DNA of 64,000 bases from Pseudomonas sp. (lineage in GTDB: Bacteria; Pseudomonadota; Gammaproteobacteria; Pseudomonadales; Pseudomonadaceae): the NCBI GenBank assembly GCA_007713455.1, contig VMRT01000010.1, positions 124,001-188,000 on the forward strand. The letters run 5' to 3'. A program made the position numbers and the translations under genes. This document shows, one piece after another, positions 18,133 to 26,885 of the stretch (its first letter is position 1; each line of letters opens with the position of its first letter). A model generated the notes under the pieces. The model had not been told where the DNA came from. It made no database searches and was given only the letters and a program-made list of their open reading frames with translations.

Positions 18133-20271
18133 TCAGAACTCGTAACGGGCGCCCACCGTGAAGCTGCGCGACGGGCCGTAGAAGTTGAAGGTGCCGACGC
18201 TGCCAACCCGCGAAACGTATTTGCGGTCGAGCAGGTTGTTCACGTCGAAGGTGCCGGTCAGCTTGTCGGTGATCGGGTAGGACAGCTTGGCATCCACCAC
18301 TGCATAACCCGGTGCGCTGAGGCGCGGGCTGCCGGTGCGTTCGATGTAGTAGTCGCTCATCGCGGTCACGCCACCACCGATCCCCAGGCCGCGCAGGGCA
18401 CCCCCGGGCAGGGTGTACTTGGTCCACAGCGAGGCCTGGTGCTGGGGCATCAGCGCGAAGAGCGCGTTGTCGTCACCGGCCAGGTTCTCGGTCTTCATGT
18501 AGGTGTAGCCGGCCAGCACTTCCCAGTCGGAGGTCAGGTAGCCGCTGATTTCCAGTTCGCCACCGCGGATGCGGGTCTTGCCAGTAGCCTCGTAGACGCC
18601 GCTGATCGGCGCGCCGCTGTCATCGATGGCGCCGGCCGCGCGGTTCTCGTCGGTGAGCTGGAAGGCGGTGATGCGCGCGTTCAGGTCGCCGCCGAAATAG
18701 CTGCCCTTGATGCCCACCTCGTATTGCTCGCCTTCGCGCGGGTCGATGATGCGGCCGTCGGCACCGGCCTCGCTCTGCGGCTTGAATACCTGCGAGTAGC
18801 TGGCGTAGAGGGAGTGCTGGTCATCCAGATCGAACACCAGGCCGCCGTAGGGGGTGACATAGCCGGACTCGCGCACATCCTGCGTGGCGCTGCTGTTCTC
18901 GCCTTCGAAGCTGCTGACCCGCGCGCCGCCGATCAGCGCCAGGCGCTGGATCGGGCGGAAGGTCAGCTTGGCGTAGAGGCCGGCTTCGCGCTCGTCGGTT
19001 TCGGTCGGCGTACCGAAGGTGACGTTCGGCTTGCTGGTGTCGCCCGGCTGGTAGCTGGCGACGTCGATGGCGCCGAGATTGCCGCGGGCGTCCGCGTACT
19101 CGGTCTCGTAGCGTTTGAAATCGCTGCCGATGACGAACTCGCTGACCTGCCCGAGCAGCTCGAACGGCTGGCTGTAGTTGGCATCGACGGCGAGGGTGTC
19201 CTGCTCCAGATCGCGGGCGGTGTAGGCCAGGCTGGTCGCGCCGCTGTTGACGTTGCGTGCGGTGAAGGCATAGAGGTAATCGGTCGCGCGCCTGGAGCCG
19301 CGCACCGCCACGCGACCGTAGCCGCCATTGTCGAAGCGATGGGTCAGCTCGGCGACGGCGTCGGTGCCGCGACTGTCGAAATCACCCCAGTCGGCGCCCA
19401 GGTAGGTCGAGCGGCTGAAGTCTTCCAGGCTGCCGTCGGTGGCGGCCGGATAGCCGTTGTGCGGAAGGATGTCCTTGGTCTGGTGGATCAGCCCGAAGGA
19501 CATGACGGTGGCGTCGGACAGGCCGATGTTCAGCGCGCCATAGAAGCTCTCGCTGGTGTTGGCGTTGTAGTCGACTTCGCCGTTGGTGTCGGCGCGGGAG
19601 ATGACCGTACGGCCGCGCACGCGCCCCTGCTCGTCGAGCGGGCCGGACAGGTCGGCTTCCAGGTAATTGGTGTCCCAGCTGCCGTAGCGCCCGGTCAGGC
19701 TGCCCTGGAATTCGCGAGTCGGGCGCTTGCGCACCATGTTGACGATGCCGCCCATCTCGCTGGTGCTGTTGAACAGCCCGGACGGCCCGCGCATGACCTC
19801 GACCCGATCGAACGGCGACAGCGACGGCAGCGTGCCGTTGATGCTGGCCATCGGCGCGGGCAGGCCATCGATGTTGAATTCGTCGTACTCGTAGCCGCGC
19901 GCATAGATCGACGAGCGCCCGCTGTCGTTGCTCAGGGTGCGCAGGCCGGTGGAGTATTTGGCCAGGTCATCCAGGTTCACGAACTGGCGGTCGCGGATGT
20001 AATCGCTGGTGTACACGCTGATCGACTGCGGGATGTCGCGCAGTTCGGCCGGCGTCTTGGTGCCGACGGTGGCGGCCGGCACGGTGTAACCGCCGCTTTG
20101 CTCCGAAGACGGCATGTCGTACAGGCGGTTGCCTTCTACGGTGATGCTCTCCAGCTGCACCGGTTCGGCCTGAGCGGCGACACTCTGCGCCAGGGCGCTC
20201 AACGGAAACGGGGCGAGCAGGCCGGCGAGCAGCAATGGCCTGAGGCTTGAGGTGCGGAGAATTCTGTCCAT
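18133..20271 (-). CDS. TonB-dependent siderophore receptor (FhuE/FpvA-like)
   Basis: 712-residue outer-membrane receptor with signal peptide ending in LSALAQ, plug domain (IPQSISVYTSDYIRDRQ, ARGYEYDEFNIDGLPAP, VEVMRGPSGLFNSTSEMGG) and a C-terminal 22-strand barrel ending in RSFTVGARYEF with terminal Phe, as needed for outer-membrane assembly. The plug resembles ferric hydroxamate/coprogen or pyoverdine-type receptors. No N-terminal signalling domain is evident, so regulation is more likely through the divergent AraC regulator and Fur. It is first in an operon with DUF2218 and esterase genes. Confidence 0.92.
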   Translation of the reverse strand: MDRILRTSSLRPLLLAGLLAPFPLSALAQSVAAQAEPVQLESITVEGNRLYDMPSSEQSGGYTVPAATVGTKTPAELRDIPQSISVYTSDYIRDRQFVNLDDLAKYSTGLRTLSNDSGRSSIYARGYEYDEFNIDGLPAPMASINGTLPSLSPFDRVEVMRGPSGLFNSTSEMGGIVNMVRKRPTREFQGSLTGRYGSWDTNYLEADLSGPLDEQGRVRGRTVISRADTNGEVDYNANTSESFYGALNIGLSDATVMSFGLIHQTKDILPHNGYPAATDGSLEDFSRSTYLGADWGDFDSRGTDAVAELTHRFDNGGYGRVAVRGSRRATDYLYAFTARNVNSGATSLAYTARDLEQDTLAVDANYSQPFELLGQVSEFVIGSDFKRYETEYADARGNLGAIDVASYQPGDTSKPNVTFGTPTETDEREAGLYAKLTFRPIQRLALIGGARVSSFEGENSSATQDVRESGYVTPYGGLVFDLDDQHSLYASYSQVFKPQSEAGADGRIIDPREGEQYEVGIKGSYFGGDLNARITAFQLTDENRAAGAIDDSGAPISGVYEATGKTRIRGGELEISGYLTSDWEVLAGYTYMKTENLAGDDNALFALMPQHQASLWTKYTLPGGALRGLGIGGGVTAMSDYYIERTGSPRLSAPGYAVVDAKLSYPITDKLTGTFDVNNLLDRKYVSRVGSVGTFNFYGPSRSFTVGARYEF

Positions 20272-20322
20272 GGGCGGCTCCTGTCGCGGCGGCGGCGACG
20301 TGTTGGTAAACGTTCGCGCTAC

Positions 20323-20343
20323 TTAATGATAATGATTTGCATC
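20323..20343. promoter_or_regulatory. Fur-like box between receptor and AraC regulator
   Basis: TTAATGATAATGATTTGCAT closely matches the GATAATGATAATCATTATC-type Fur consensus in its first two hexamers. It lies 52 bases before the receptor ATG, in the divergent region shared with the AraC-family gene, so both may be iron-repressed. Confidence 0.75.
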
Positions 20344-20443
20344 AAAAGATGTCGGCGCGTAGTCTGCCACCCAGCCGCTTCGCGAACCTTTGCGGGGCCG
20401 AACATTTGCTTTGCAATCCCGTCAGTTCGAGGCGCAGCGCCGC

Positions 20444-21412
20444 ATGAATCAAGCCGATCACATCATTCGTGGCGATGAGTTGCCGGCCATGAGCAGGCCG
20501 GGGCTGCGCCTGCCCAACGAGGATGACGACCGCCTGCTCTACGGCCGGGTGAAGTGGGCGCAGCTGCGGGATGGCCTGTCGCTGCACTGGTCCGATTGCG
20601 AAGAGCTGCAGGATTTCGTCACCGAAAATGTGGTTGGCCCGCGGGTGTCGTTCGTGCTCTTTCTGCAGGGCCAGAGCCGGGTCAGTTATGGCGACCTGTC
20701 GCTGACGCTCGGTCAGCCGGCGTCGCAGCGTGCCCCCGAGGGTGTGGCGGTTTCGATGAACGAACCGGTGCTGTTCCGCCGCCAGGCGCGCCGCGGCAGT
20801 CATATCCGCAAGCTGGTGGTGAGCCTGACGCCGGACTGGTTCGAAGGGCGCGGGGAGGGCGTCGACTCGAGTGATGCCGCGATCCGCCGCTTCATGGATA
20901 GCCACCTGGCGCCGCGCATCTGGAAGCCCTCGGCGCGGCTGCTGACCCTGGCCGAGCAGATGCTCAACCCGCCCGGCTATGACCCGCTGCTTCAGGGCCT
21001 GTACCTGGAAAGTCGCGCACTGGACATCGCCTGCGAGGCACTGATCAGCCTGGGTGATGGCTCTGCGTCGGCGGGACAGGGCCTGCGCCCGCAGGAGTAC
21101 CGCCGCCTGCAACGCCTCCTCGCGCTCCTCGACAGCGGTGAGGCCGACGACTGGACGCTGGAGCGCATCGCCCGGGAGGTGGGCGTTAATGCCACCACGC
21201 TGCAGCGGCAGTTTCGCCTGTTCAAGGGCATGACCGTGTTCGAGTACCAGCGTGCCCGCCGGCTGCAACTGGCGCGGGATGCGTTGGAGCGTGAAGGTGC
21301 CAGCGTCAACGAGGCCGCCTGGCGCGCCGGCTACAACAGTCCGGCCAACTTCGCCACGGCGTTCAAACGCCAGTTCGGCATCAGCCCGCGGCAGGTGCGG
21401 GCGCGGCTTTGA
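20444..21412 (+). CDS. PchR-like AraC-family regulator
   Basis: 322 residues from ATG 20444. A TTG 18 codons upstream is possible but lacks a better ribosome-binding site. The N-terminal half is a ligand-sensing domain resembling PchR. The C-terminal half has two helix-turn-helix motifs of the AraC family, WTLERIAREVGVNATTLQR and VNEAAWRAGYNSPANFATAF, then KRQFGISPRQVRAR. PchR-type proteins activate siderophore receptor genes when the ferric siderophore is present. Divergent position and the shared Fur-like box support the same role here. Confidence 0.9.
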   Translation: MNQADHIIRGDELPAMSRPGLRLPNEDDDRLLYGRVKWAQLRDGLSLHWSDCEELQDFVTENVVGPRVSFVLFLQGQSRVSYGDLSLTLGQPASQRAPEGVAVSMNEPVLFRRQARRGSHIRKLVVSLTPDWFEGRGEGVDSSDAAIRRFMDSHLAPRIWKPSARLLTLAEQMLNPPGYDPLLQGLYLESRALDIACEALISLGDGSASAGQGLRPQEYRRLQRLLALLDSGEADDWTLERIAREVGVNATTLQRQFRLFKGMTVFEYQRARRLQLARDALEREGASVNEAAWRAGYNSPANFATAFKRQFGISPRQVRARL

Positions 21413-21523
21413 ATGCTCGGAAGGTGTGCCGTAAGACTTTTGCCCGCGGCCACATCTCGCGGCTGCTTGTTAAGCCGCCACCGCCGCGCCATGCTCGCCA
21501 CCGGTATTCAAAGGAGCGATTCG

Positions 21524-21847
21524 ATGAAACAGGGATTGTTGGCTACGGTGCTGCTGGCTGTGTTGGCGACACAGGCGCAGGCCGGTTTCCAGAAAGACAG
21601 GGAGGCGTTCGACAGGCGCCAGGCCGAGCTCGACCAGCGTTGCGAGTCGGCCCGGGAGGCGAAGCTGGCGCCGCTGCGCGAAGCGGCGTTTCAGGACTGC
21701 ATGAGAACGACCCGCAACAGTCGCGCCGAGACCGAATGTAGGCGCAAGACCGCCGGTGAAAACGGCAACCGGGCCGGCGGTGCGCCTCGCTTCTATGACT
21801 TGCCTGCCTGCGTAGAGGCGTTCGAGCACAAGCGACAGCGGCCCTGA
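21524..21847 (+). CDS. Small exported hypothetical protein
   Basis: 107 residues starting at ATG 21524 behind AAAGGAG. Signal peptide GLLATVLLAVLATQAQA, then a highly charged helical mature part with four cysteines (DQRCES, QDCMRT, TECRRK, PACVEAF), suggesting disulfides in the periplasm. No family recognised. Monocistronic-looking, between the AraC regulator and the binding-protein/diguanylate-cyclase cluster. Confidence 0.65.
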   Translation: MKQGLLATVLLAVLATQAQAGFQKDREAFDRRQAELDQRCESAREAKLAPLREAAFQDCMRTTRNSRAETECRRKTAGENGNRAGGAPRFYDLPACVEAFEHKRQRP

Positions 21848-22102
21848 GCGGGAACCGCGGGCGTGACGCGTAACGCGTGATATAGCCCGGCTGACGGTTG
21901 AACAAGCTGGCCCGGCGATCTACGCCATGTGAGCGGCGCCTCCTCCCCCACATTCCCGCCCCCACCGGGCTCGCCATACGTCGGAGAGCTGTGGACGGGC
22001 ACGCCCATCTGCTCAAGTGTGATGGGCTGGCGCCGAGAAAGGGGGTATCTGATTGATTCTAGTGGCCTGCCCCCGATGCCGGCATCCCTCCGAGGACACT
22101 GC

Positions 22103-22869
22103 ATGCGTTCGTCCTGGCTCCGCGATCTGAGCGTCGCCCTTGTCCTGCTAGTGTCCGGGGTCTGTAGCGCGCTCACCTATGCCCATGCAATCACCGCGGT
22201 CACCGAAGAGCTGCCGCCCTACAACATGACCGTCGATGGCGAGCTGACCGGCATGGGCACCGAGGTGGTGAAGGCGGTGCTGGAGGAGGCCAGCGAGGAC
22301 GTGCGCATCCGTTCCATGCCCTGGGCCCGTGCCTATGACATCGCCTTGAACAACGAGAACGTGCTGATCTATTCCATCGCTCGCACGCCGCAGCGCGAAC
22401 CGTTGTTCAAGTGGGTCGGGGTGATCGCGCCGACCCGCTGGTTCCTGTTCTCGCTGCCCGGCACCAAGTTCGATCTGAAAACCCTGGACGATGCCCGGCA
22501 ATACCAGATCGCCACGGTCAAGGCGATGTCGGCGAGCAGTACCTGATCGACAAGGGCTTCGCCGTCGGCCGCAACCTGCAGTCGAGCAACAAGTACGAGC
22601 ACAACTACCAGAAGCTCAAGGCGGGGCGGGTGGATCTGTGGATATCCAACGAGCTCAACGCCCATTACCTGGTGCGCCAGGCCAGTGGTGATCCGAACGA
22701 GGCGGCGGTGCCGCAGCTGAGCCTGGACGACCTTGGCGGTGCGGATGGCCTGTGCATGGCGTTCAGTCGCGACACGCCGGATGAAGTCGTTGAGCGCTTC
22801 CGCCAGGCGCTGGCTCGCGTGCGGGCCGATGGGCGCTACGACGCGATTGTCGCGAAATGGCTGAAATGA
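22103..22869 (+). pseudogene. Periplasmic solute-binding protein (SBP_bac_3-like), frameshifted
   Basis: Begins at ATG 22103 with a signal sequence (LVLLVSGVCSALTYAHA) and reads TAVTEELPPYNM ... PWARAYDIALNNENVLIYSI ... ARQYQIATVK, then the frame is lost. The frame one base back continues DVGEQYLIDKGF ... VDLWISNEL to 22869. Comparison with the paralogue at 24222-24953 (YRIGVMRDDVRHQYL) shows a single base missing near 22520-22524, most simply one G of a GGG run (K-G-D). It could be a true mutation or a sequencing error. The 3' end overlaps the diguanylate cyclase start. Confidence 0.85.
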
Positions 22870-24206
22870 ACGACGACTCAACCACCACGATCAGCGAGCC
22901 GGTGCCGCGGCCGGTGGGTTCGCTCGGCCGCCGGCTGGTGCTGGCCACACTCGGTTTCTGCCTGCTGTTCACCCTCGCCACCGTCGGGCTGCGGACCTGG
23001 ACCGCCTGGCAGAACAACCTGGCGGAGATGAACGCCGAGTTGGCGCTGATCGATCAGGTGTTCCGCAGCACCCTGTCCAAGGCGATCTGGGAAATGGACA
23101 GTGATTCCCTGCATTCGCAGCTCGACAGCGTGGTGCAGGCCGCGCCCATCGGCCGCGTCGAGCTGCGGATCATCCGCGCCGGCCGCGAGCCGGAACTGGT
23201 TCAGCGGCAACGCGGTGAGCAGCCGGCCAAGCACCGCGCGCCGCGCCTGCAGCATCAGTTGAGCTACGAACCCTACGCCGGCGCCAGTGAGACGGTGGGC
23301 GAGCTGGTGCTCGAAGGCAATGAAGAACTGCTCTGGGAGCGCATGCTTGCTGAGGTCTACGACATCGTCATCACCCAGGTCATCCAGTCGCTGTTGCTGG
23401 CCGGGCTGATCATGTGGATGTTCAACCGCACGGTCACCCTGCATGTGCGGCGCATTGCCCGTCACCTGACGCGGCTGACGCCGGACAATCTCGATCGCAG
23501 CCTGCGCCTCGATCGTTCGCCGAAGCGGCACGACGAGCTGAGCCTGCTGGAAGGCGGCGTCAACAGCCTGCAGGCGAAACTCTCGGCCTATCTCGAGCGC
23601 CAGCACCAGGATGAGCTGGCCCTGGCCGCACACCGGGACCGCCTTGCCGAGCTGGTTGAAGAGCGCACTGCCGAACTGCGCGCCGCCAATGTGCAACTGG
23701 AAGAGCTGTCGCGCAGCGATCCGCTTACCGGACTGGCCAACCGGCGCCAGTTCGACGAGATCAAGGAAGTCGAATTCCGCCGTGCCCTGCGTCAGGACCA
23801 GCCGTTGGCGGTGCTGATGTGCGACGTGGATTTCTTCAAGCGCTACAACGACCACTACGGTCACGCCCAGGGCGACCAGTGCCTGCGAATGGTCGCCGAC
23901 ACGCTGCAGTCCGTGTTCGCCCGCGCCGGCGAGGTGGTCGCGCGGCTTGGCGGCGAGGAATTCGTCGTGCTGCTGCCCGGCGTCGATGCCGAGGCCGCGC
24001 GGCGGGCGGCGGTGCGCCTGCAGCAACGCCTGGCCGAGCGCGAGTTGCCCCACGAGGCTTCCGCCGTTTCACCCTACGTGACCTTCAGCATCGGTCTGGC
24101 CGTGCTCGATCCGGACACCATGGACCAATTCGACCAACTGCTGCATCGCGCGGACGAGGCCCTCTACCGGGCCAAGACCCACGGGCGCAACTGCATTTCC
24201 GCCTGA
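22866..24206 (+). CDS. Membrane-bound diguanylate cyclase
   Basis: About 446 residues from ATG 22866 (ATGA overlap with the upstream gene; ATG 22857 is an alternative). TM1 (VLATLGFCLLFTLATVGL), a periplasmic sensor of about 120 residues, TM2 (VIQSLLLAGLIMWMF), HAMP-like linker, coiled coil (AEERTAELRAANVQLEEL-like) and a GGDEF domain with DPLTGLANRRQFDE, CDVDFFKRYNDHYGH and an intact GGEEF active site. No clear RxxD inhibitory site was found before the active site. It should make c-di-GMP. Placement between two related periplasmic binding-protein genes suggests these feed ligand signals to its periplasmic domain. Confidence 0.9.
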   Translation: MNDDSTTTISEPVPRPVGSLGRRLVLATLGFCLLFTLATVGLRTWTAWQNNLAEMNAELALIDQVFRSTLSKAIWEMDSDSLHSQLDSVVQAAPIGRVELRIIRAGREPELVQRQRGEQPAKHRAPRLQHQLSYEPYAGASETVGELVLEGNEELLWERMLAEVYDIVITQVIQSLLLAGLIMWMFNRTVTLHVRRIARHLTRLTPDNLDRSLRLDRSPKRHDELSLLEGGVNSLQAKLSAYLERQHQDELALAAHRDRLAELVEERTAELRAANVQLEELSRSDPLTGLANRRQFDEIKEVEFRRALRQDQPLAVLMCDVDFFKRYNDHYGHAQGDQCLRMVADTLQSVFARAGEVVARLGGEEFVVLLPGVDAEAARRAAVRLQQRLAERELPHEASAVSPYVTFSIGLAVLDPDTMDQFDQLLHRADEALYRAKTHGRNCISA

Positions 24207-24221
24207 TCGCATGAGGACTGC

Positions 24222-24953
24222 ATGATGCATCCGTTTGCCTGGACCGCTTTCTTCCTTGCGTTGCTCGGCACCACCACGGCCAACGCCGGTCCGCTGCGCG
24301 TGGTGACCGAAGACACCGCCTACAGCTACCTGGAGAACGGCAAGGTAGCCGGCACGGCGAGCCGGGTCGTTGAGGCCACCCTGCAGCGCGCCGGCCTCAA
24401 CGACTACCAGGTCAGCCTCTACCCGTGGGCGCGGGCGTATGACATGGCCCTGCGCGAGCCCGGCGTACTGATCTACCTGATCGCACGCACCTCCGAACGC
24501 GAAGCGCTGTTCCGCTGGGTCGGCGAGATCATGCGCATCGACTACCACTTCTACAAACTCAGCGGGCGGGGCGATATCCGGGTGCCGGACCTGGAGGCGG
24601 CCAAGGCCTACCGGATCGGCGTCATGCGCGACGACGTCCGGCACCAGTACCTGCAGGCCAACGGCTTCAGCAAGATCGTGGTGAGTGCGCACAACAGCGA
24701 CAACTTCAAGCGCCTGGTCAACGGCCAGGTCGACCTGGTGCCGATGCCCGAGCACGACATGCTCGCACTGTGCGCCGAGGCCGGCGTCGACCCGGCCACG
24801 GTCGAGAAGGTCTTCAGCCCGCACACCTCGACGCAGCTCTACATGGCCTACAGCCGCCAGACCGACGACGACACTGTGCTGCGTACCCAGGCAGCCTTCG
24901 AGCATCTGCAGGCCGAAGGCGAGGTGGCGCGGATCATGGCGGGGCAGCCGTGA
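24222..24953 (+). CDS. Periplasmic solute-binding protein (SBP_bac_3-like)
   Basis: 243 residues with signal peptide (FFLALLGTTTANA). The fold pattern matches amino-acid-type extracellular binding proteins: LRVVTEDTAYSYLENGK, PWARAYDMALREPGVLIYL, YRIGVMRDDVRHQYLQANG, and VDLVPMPEHDML. It is clearly paralogous to the frameshifted gene at 22103-22869. No ABC permease or ATPase lies nearby, so a sensory rather than transport role with the diguanylate cyclase 15 bases upstream is likely. Confidence 0.85.
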   Translation: MMHPFAWTAFFLALLGTTTANAGPLRVVTEDTAYSYLENGKVAGTASRVVEATLQRAGLNDYQVSLYPWARAYDMALREPGVLIYLIARTSEREALFRWVGEIMRIDYHFYKLSGRGDIRVPDLEAAKAYRIGVMRDDVRHQYLQANGFSKIVVSAHNSDNFKRLVNGQVDLVPMPEHDMLALCAEAGVDPATVEKVFSPHTSTQLYMAYSRQTDDDTVLRTQAAFEHLQAEGEVARIMAGQP

Positions 24954-25196
24954 ACTGTCCTGGTGACGCGGTCTGGCGGTAACCGTTCCAGGCGGCCGAG
25001 AGGGGGTTGGGCGAACCTTGGTTCCGTCGCAGTAACGGTGTTTTCCGCGTATGCAGAACCATTGATTCGCCCCCCGTTTTTCCTCCCAGCAGCGCCCAGC
25101 TGACTCGCCGGGCCACCAAGCTGGCCGGCACGGCAAGTCGTCATTCCAAGCCACCCCGCTAGACTGGCTTCGTCTCCATGAAAACAAGAAGAACGA

Positions 25197-26093
25197 ATGA
25201 GTAGCACCGACGGCATACCTCTGGATACCTGGCGCGCCAGCGCTCGCGAGTTCGATTTTCGCGGCAAGCGCATCCGCTACTGGACGGCCGGCGAAGGTGA
25301 GCCGCTGCTGCTGATCCATGGATTTCCCACTGCCAGCTGGGACTGGCACAAGGTCTGGCAGCCACTTGCGGCGCGCTATCGGCTGATTGCCTGCGACATG
25401 CTCGGCTTCGGCTATTCGGCCAAGCCGCGCGGGCACGCTTACAGCCTGATCGAGCAGGCCGATCTGCAGCAGGCACTGCTGGCGGAGCTGGGCATCGACA
25501 GCGCGATCCATGTGCTGGCGCATGACTATGGCGACAGCGTCGCTCAGGAGCTGCTGGCGCGGCATTGCGAAGGGCGGATCGCGCTGACCAGCTGCGTGTT
25601 CCTTAATGGCGGGCTGTTCCCGGAAACCCATCATCCGGTACGGGTGCAGAAACTGCTGCTCGGGCCGTTCGGCTTCCTGCTGGGCAGGCTGTTCTCGCGG
25701 CGTACGCTCGGGGCGACCTTCGGCAGGGTGTTCGGTGCGCAGACGCAGCCGAGCGACACCGAGCTGGACGATTACTGGCGGCTGATCGCGGAGAGCGACG
25801 GACCGGCGGTGATGCACCGGCTGATCCGCTACATGCCCGAGCGGGTCAGACAACGCGAGCGCTGGGTCACGGCCATGCAGCGCTGCAATGTTCCGTTGCG
25901 GGTGGTCGACGGTGCGGCCGATCCCATCTCTGGTGCACACATGGTGGCGCGCTACCGCGAGCTGATGCCGACGCCCGACACCGTGCTGCTGGAGGGCATC
26001 GGTCACTACCCACAGGTCGAGGCGCCGCAGCGGGTGCTCGAACACTACTTCGACTTTCGTGCGCGCCTTGCCTCTGTAGACCGCGGCTGTTGA
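25197..26093 (+). CDS. Alpha/beta hydrolase (haloalkane dehalogenase / epoxide hydrolase-like)
   Basis: 298 residues. Oxyanion-hole motif HGFPTASWDWHKVW, nucleophile elbow AHDYGDSVAQ with Asp as in haloalkane dehalogenases and epoxide hydrolases (not Ser), acidic residue in VVDGAADPISG and His in GIGHYPQVEAP. Cap-domain Trp residues for halide binding cannot be assigned confidently, so the substrate is open. The start is ATG 25197; upstream (24954-25196) no gene is seen. Confidence 0.85.
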   Translation: MSSTDGIPLDTWRASAREFDFRGKRIRYWTAGEGEPLLLIHGFPTASWDWHKVWQPLAARYRLIACDMLGFGYSAKPRGHAYSLIEQADLQQALLAELGIDSAIHVLAHDYGDSVAQELLARHCEGRIALTSCVFLNGGLFPETHHPVRVQKLLLGPFGFLLGRLFSRRTLGATFGRVFGAQTQPSDTELDDYWRLIAESDGPAVMHRLIRYMPERVRQRERWVTAMQRCNVPLRVVDGAADPISGAHMVARYRELMPTPDTVLLEGIGHYPQVEAPQRVLEHYFDFRARLASVDRGC

Positions 26094-26255
26094 GCCGGCG
26101 GCACGCTAGCCTGTTCGGTGGTGCATCCGCGTGGGAGTGGCTCCAAGGGCTATAGGCCTTGCTGAATGAGGACCTGGGGAGGTCGCCCGGCCGGTTATTC
26201 CCGTCAGATACCGTTTGAATCCAGCAACTTCAGGGTTCCGGCATCCAGACGCAAG

Positions 26256-26286
26256 AAGCCCCGCTGGCATCAGCCAAACGGGGCTT
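26256..26286. terminator. Likely bidirectional terminator
   Basis: AAGCCCCG (26256-26263) and CGGGGCTT (26279-26286), with a nested TGGC-ATCA-GCCA hairpin between. It lies between the convergent hydrolase and DUF4168 genes. The T-runs are short on both strands. Nothing else is seen in 26094-26342. Confidence 0.65.
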
Positions 26287-26342
26287 TCTCGTTACCCTGC
26301 GCGAGCTGCCTCAGGCAGCGCCGCGCGGTGTCGGTGATGTAA

Positions 26343-26735
26343 TCACTGCTGCATCATCGCGATCACACGGTTACGCAGTTCCGGGTCGGTCTGCACGGCT
26401 TCGTTGATGGCGTTATATTCGTCGATGCTGATGTCCTTTTCCTCGATCACGCCGAGCATTTTCTCGTTGGCCTGCTGCTGAAGCTCACGGGCCTTGTCGG
26501 CGTCTTCGGTCTTTTGCAGCTTGCCGGTGAATTCCTCGCGGATCTCCATGATCTCGCCAAGTGATTCGGCGAAGTTCTCCAGTTTCTTTTCACTGAACTG
26601 CTGCGCCTGTGCGCCGGCGGCTGGCTGGGCGGTGGGTGCCGGGTTGGCTGATTGCGCCGATGCAAGGGGGGCGGCCAGGCCGAGGAACAGCGAGAAGATT
26701 CCGGCGAAGGCGAGACGAGCGTTGTGCTGGGTCAT
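26343..26735 (-). CDS. DUF4168 exported protein
   Basis: 130 residues from ATG 26735, chosen because AGGA sits 6 bases upstream. ATG 26741 and ATG 26771 are in-frame alternatives. A signal peptide (FAGIFSLFLGLAAPLASA) and an Ala/Pro/Gln-rich linker precede the DUF4168 domain: FSEKKLENFAESLGEI, a coiled helix, and MLGVIEEKDISIDEYNAINE ending in RVIAMMQQ. Role unknown. Divergent from a two-component system at 26886, which may control it. Confidence 0.85.
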   Translation of the reverse strand: MTQHNARLAFAGIFSLFLGLAAPLASAQSANPAPTAQPAAGAQAQQFSEKKLENFAESLGEIMEIREEFTGKLQKTEDADKARELQQQANEKMLGVIEEKDISIDEYNAINEAVQTDPELRNRVIAMMQQ

Positions 26736-26885
26736 GTTCATTCCTGCTTCGGTTAAAGACGTATTCGTCATTGCAGCAGCTGTGCCAGTTTTGGGCCGGT
26801 GTGTCTAATTGCTTGTTATTAAAATGGTTTTGCTTTTCGTCGGGGCAGGGTGGACCGGCAAATAGGGCGTCTGTAGTGTGCCCAT

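Noticed and set aside
18064..20250. 728-codon open frame antisense to the TonB receptor
   Set aside because: Mirror of the receptor codon bias; no recognisable domain, and the receptor itself is unmistakable.
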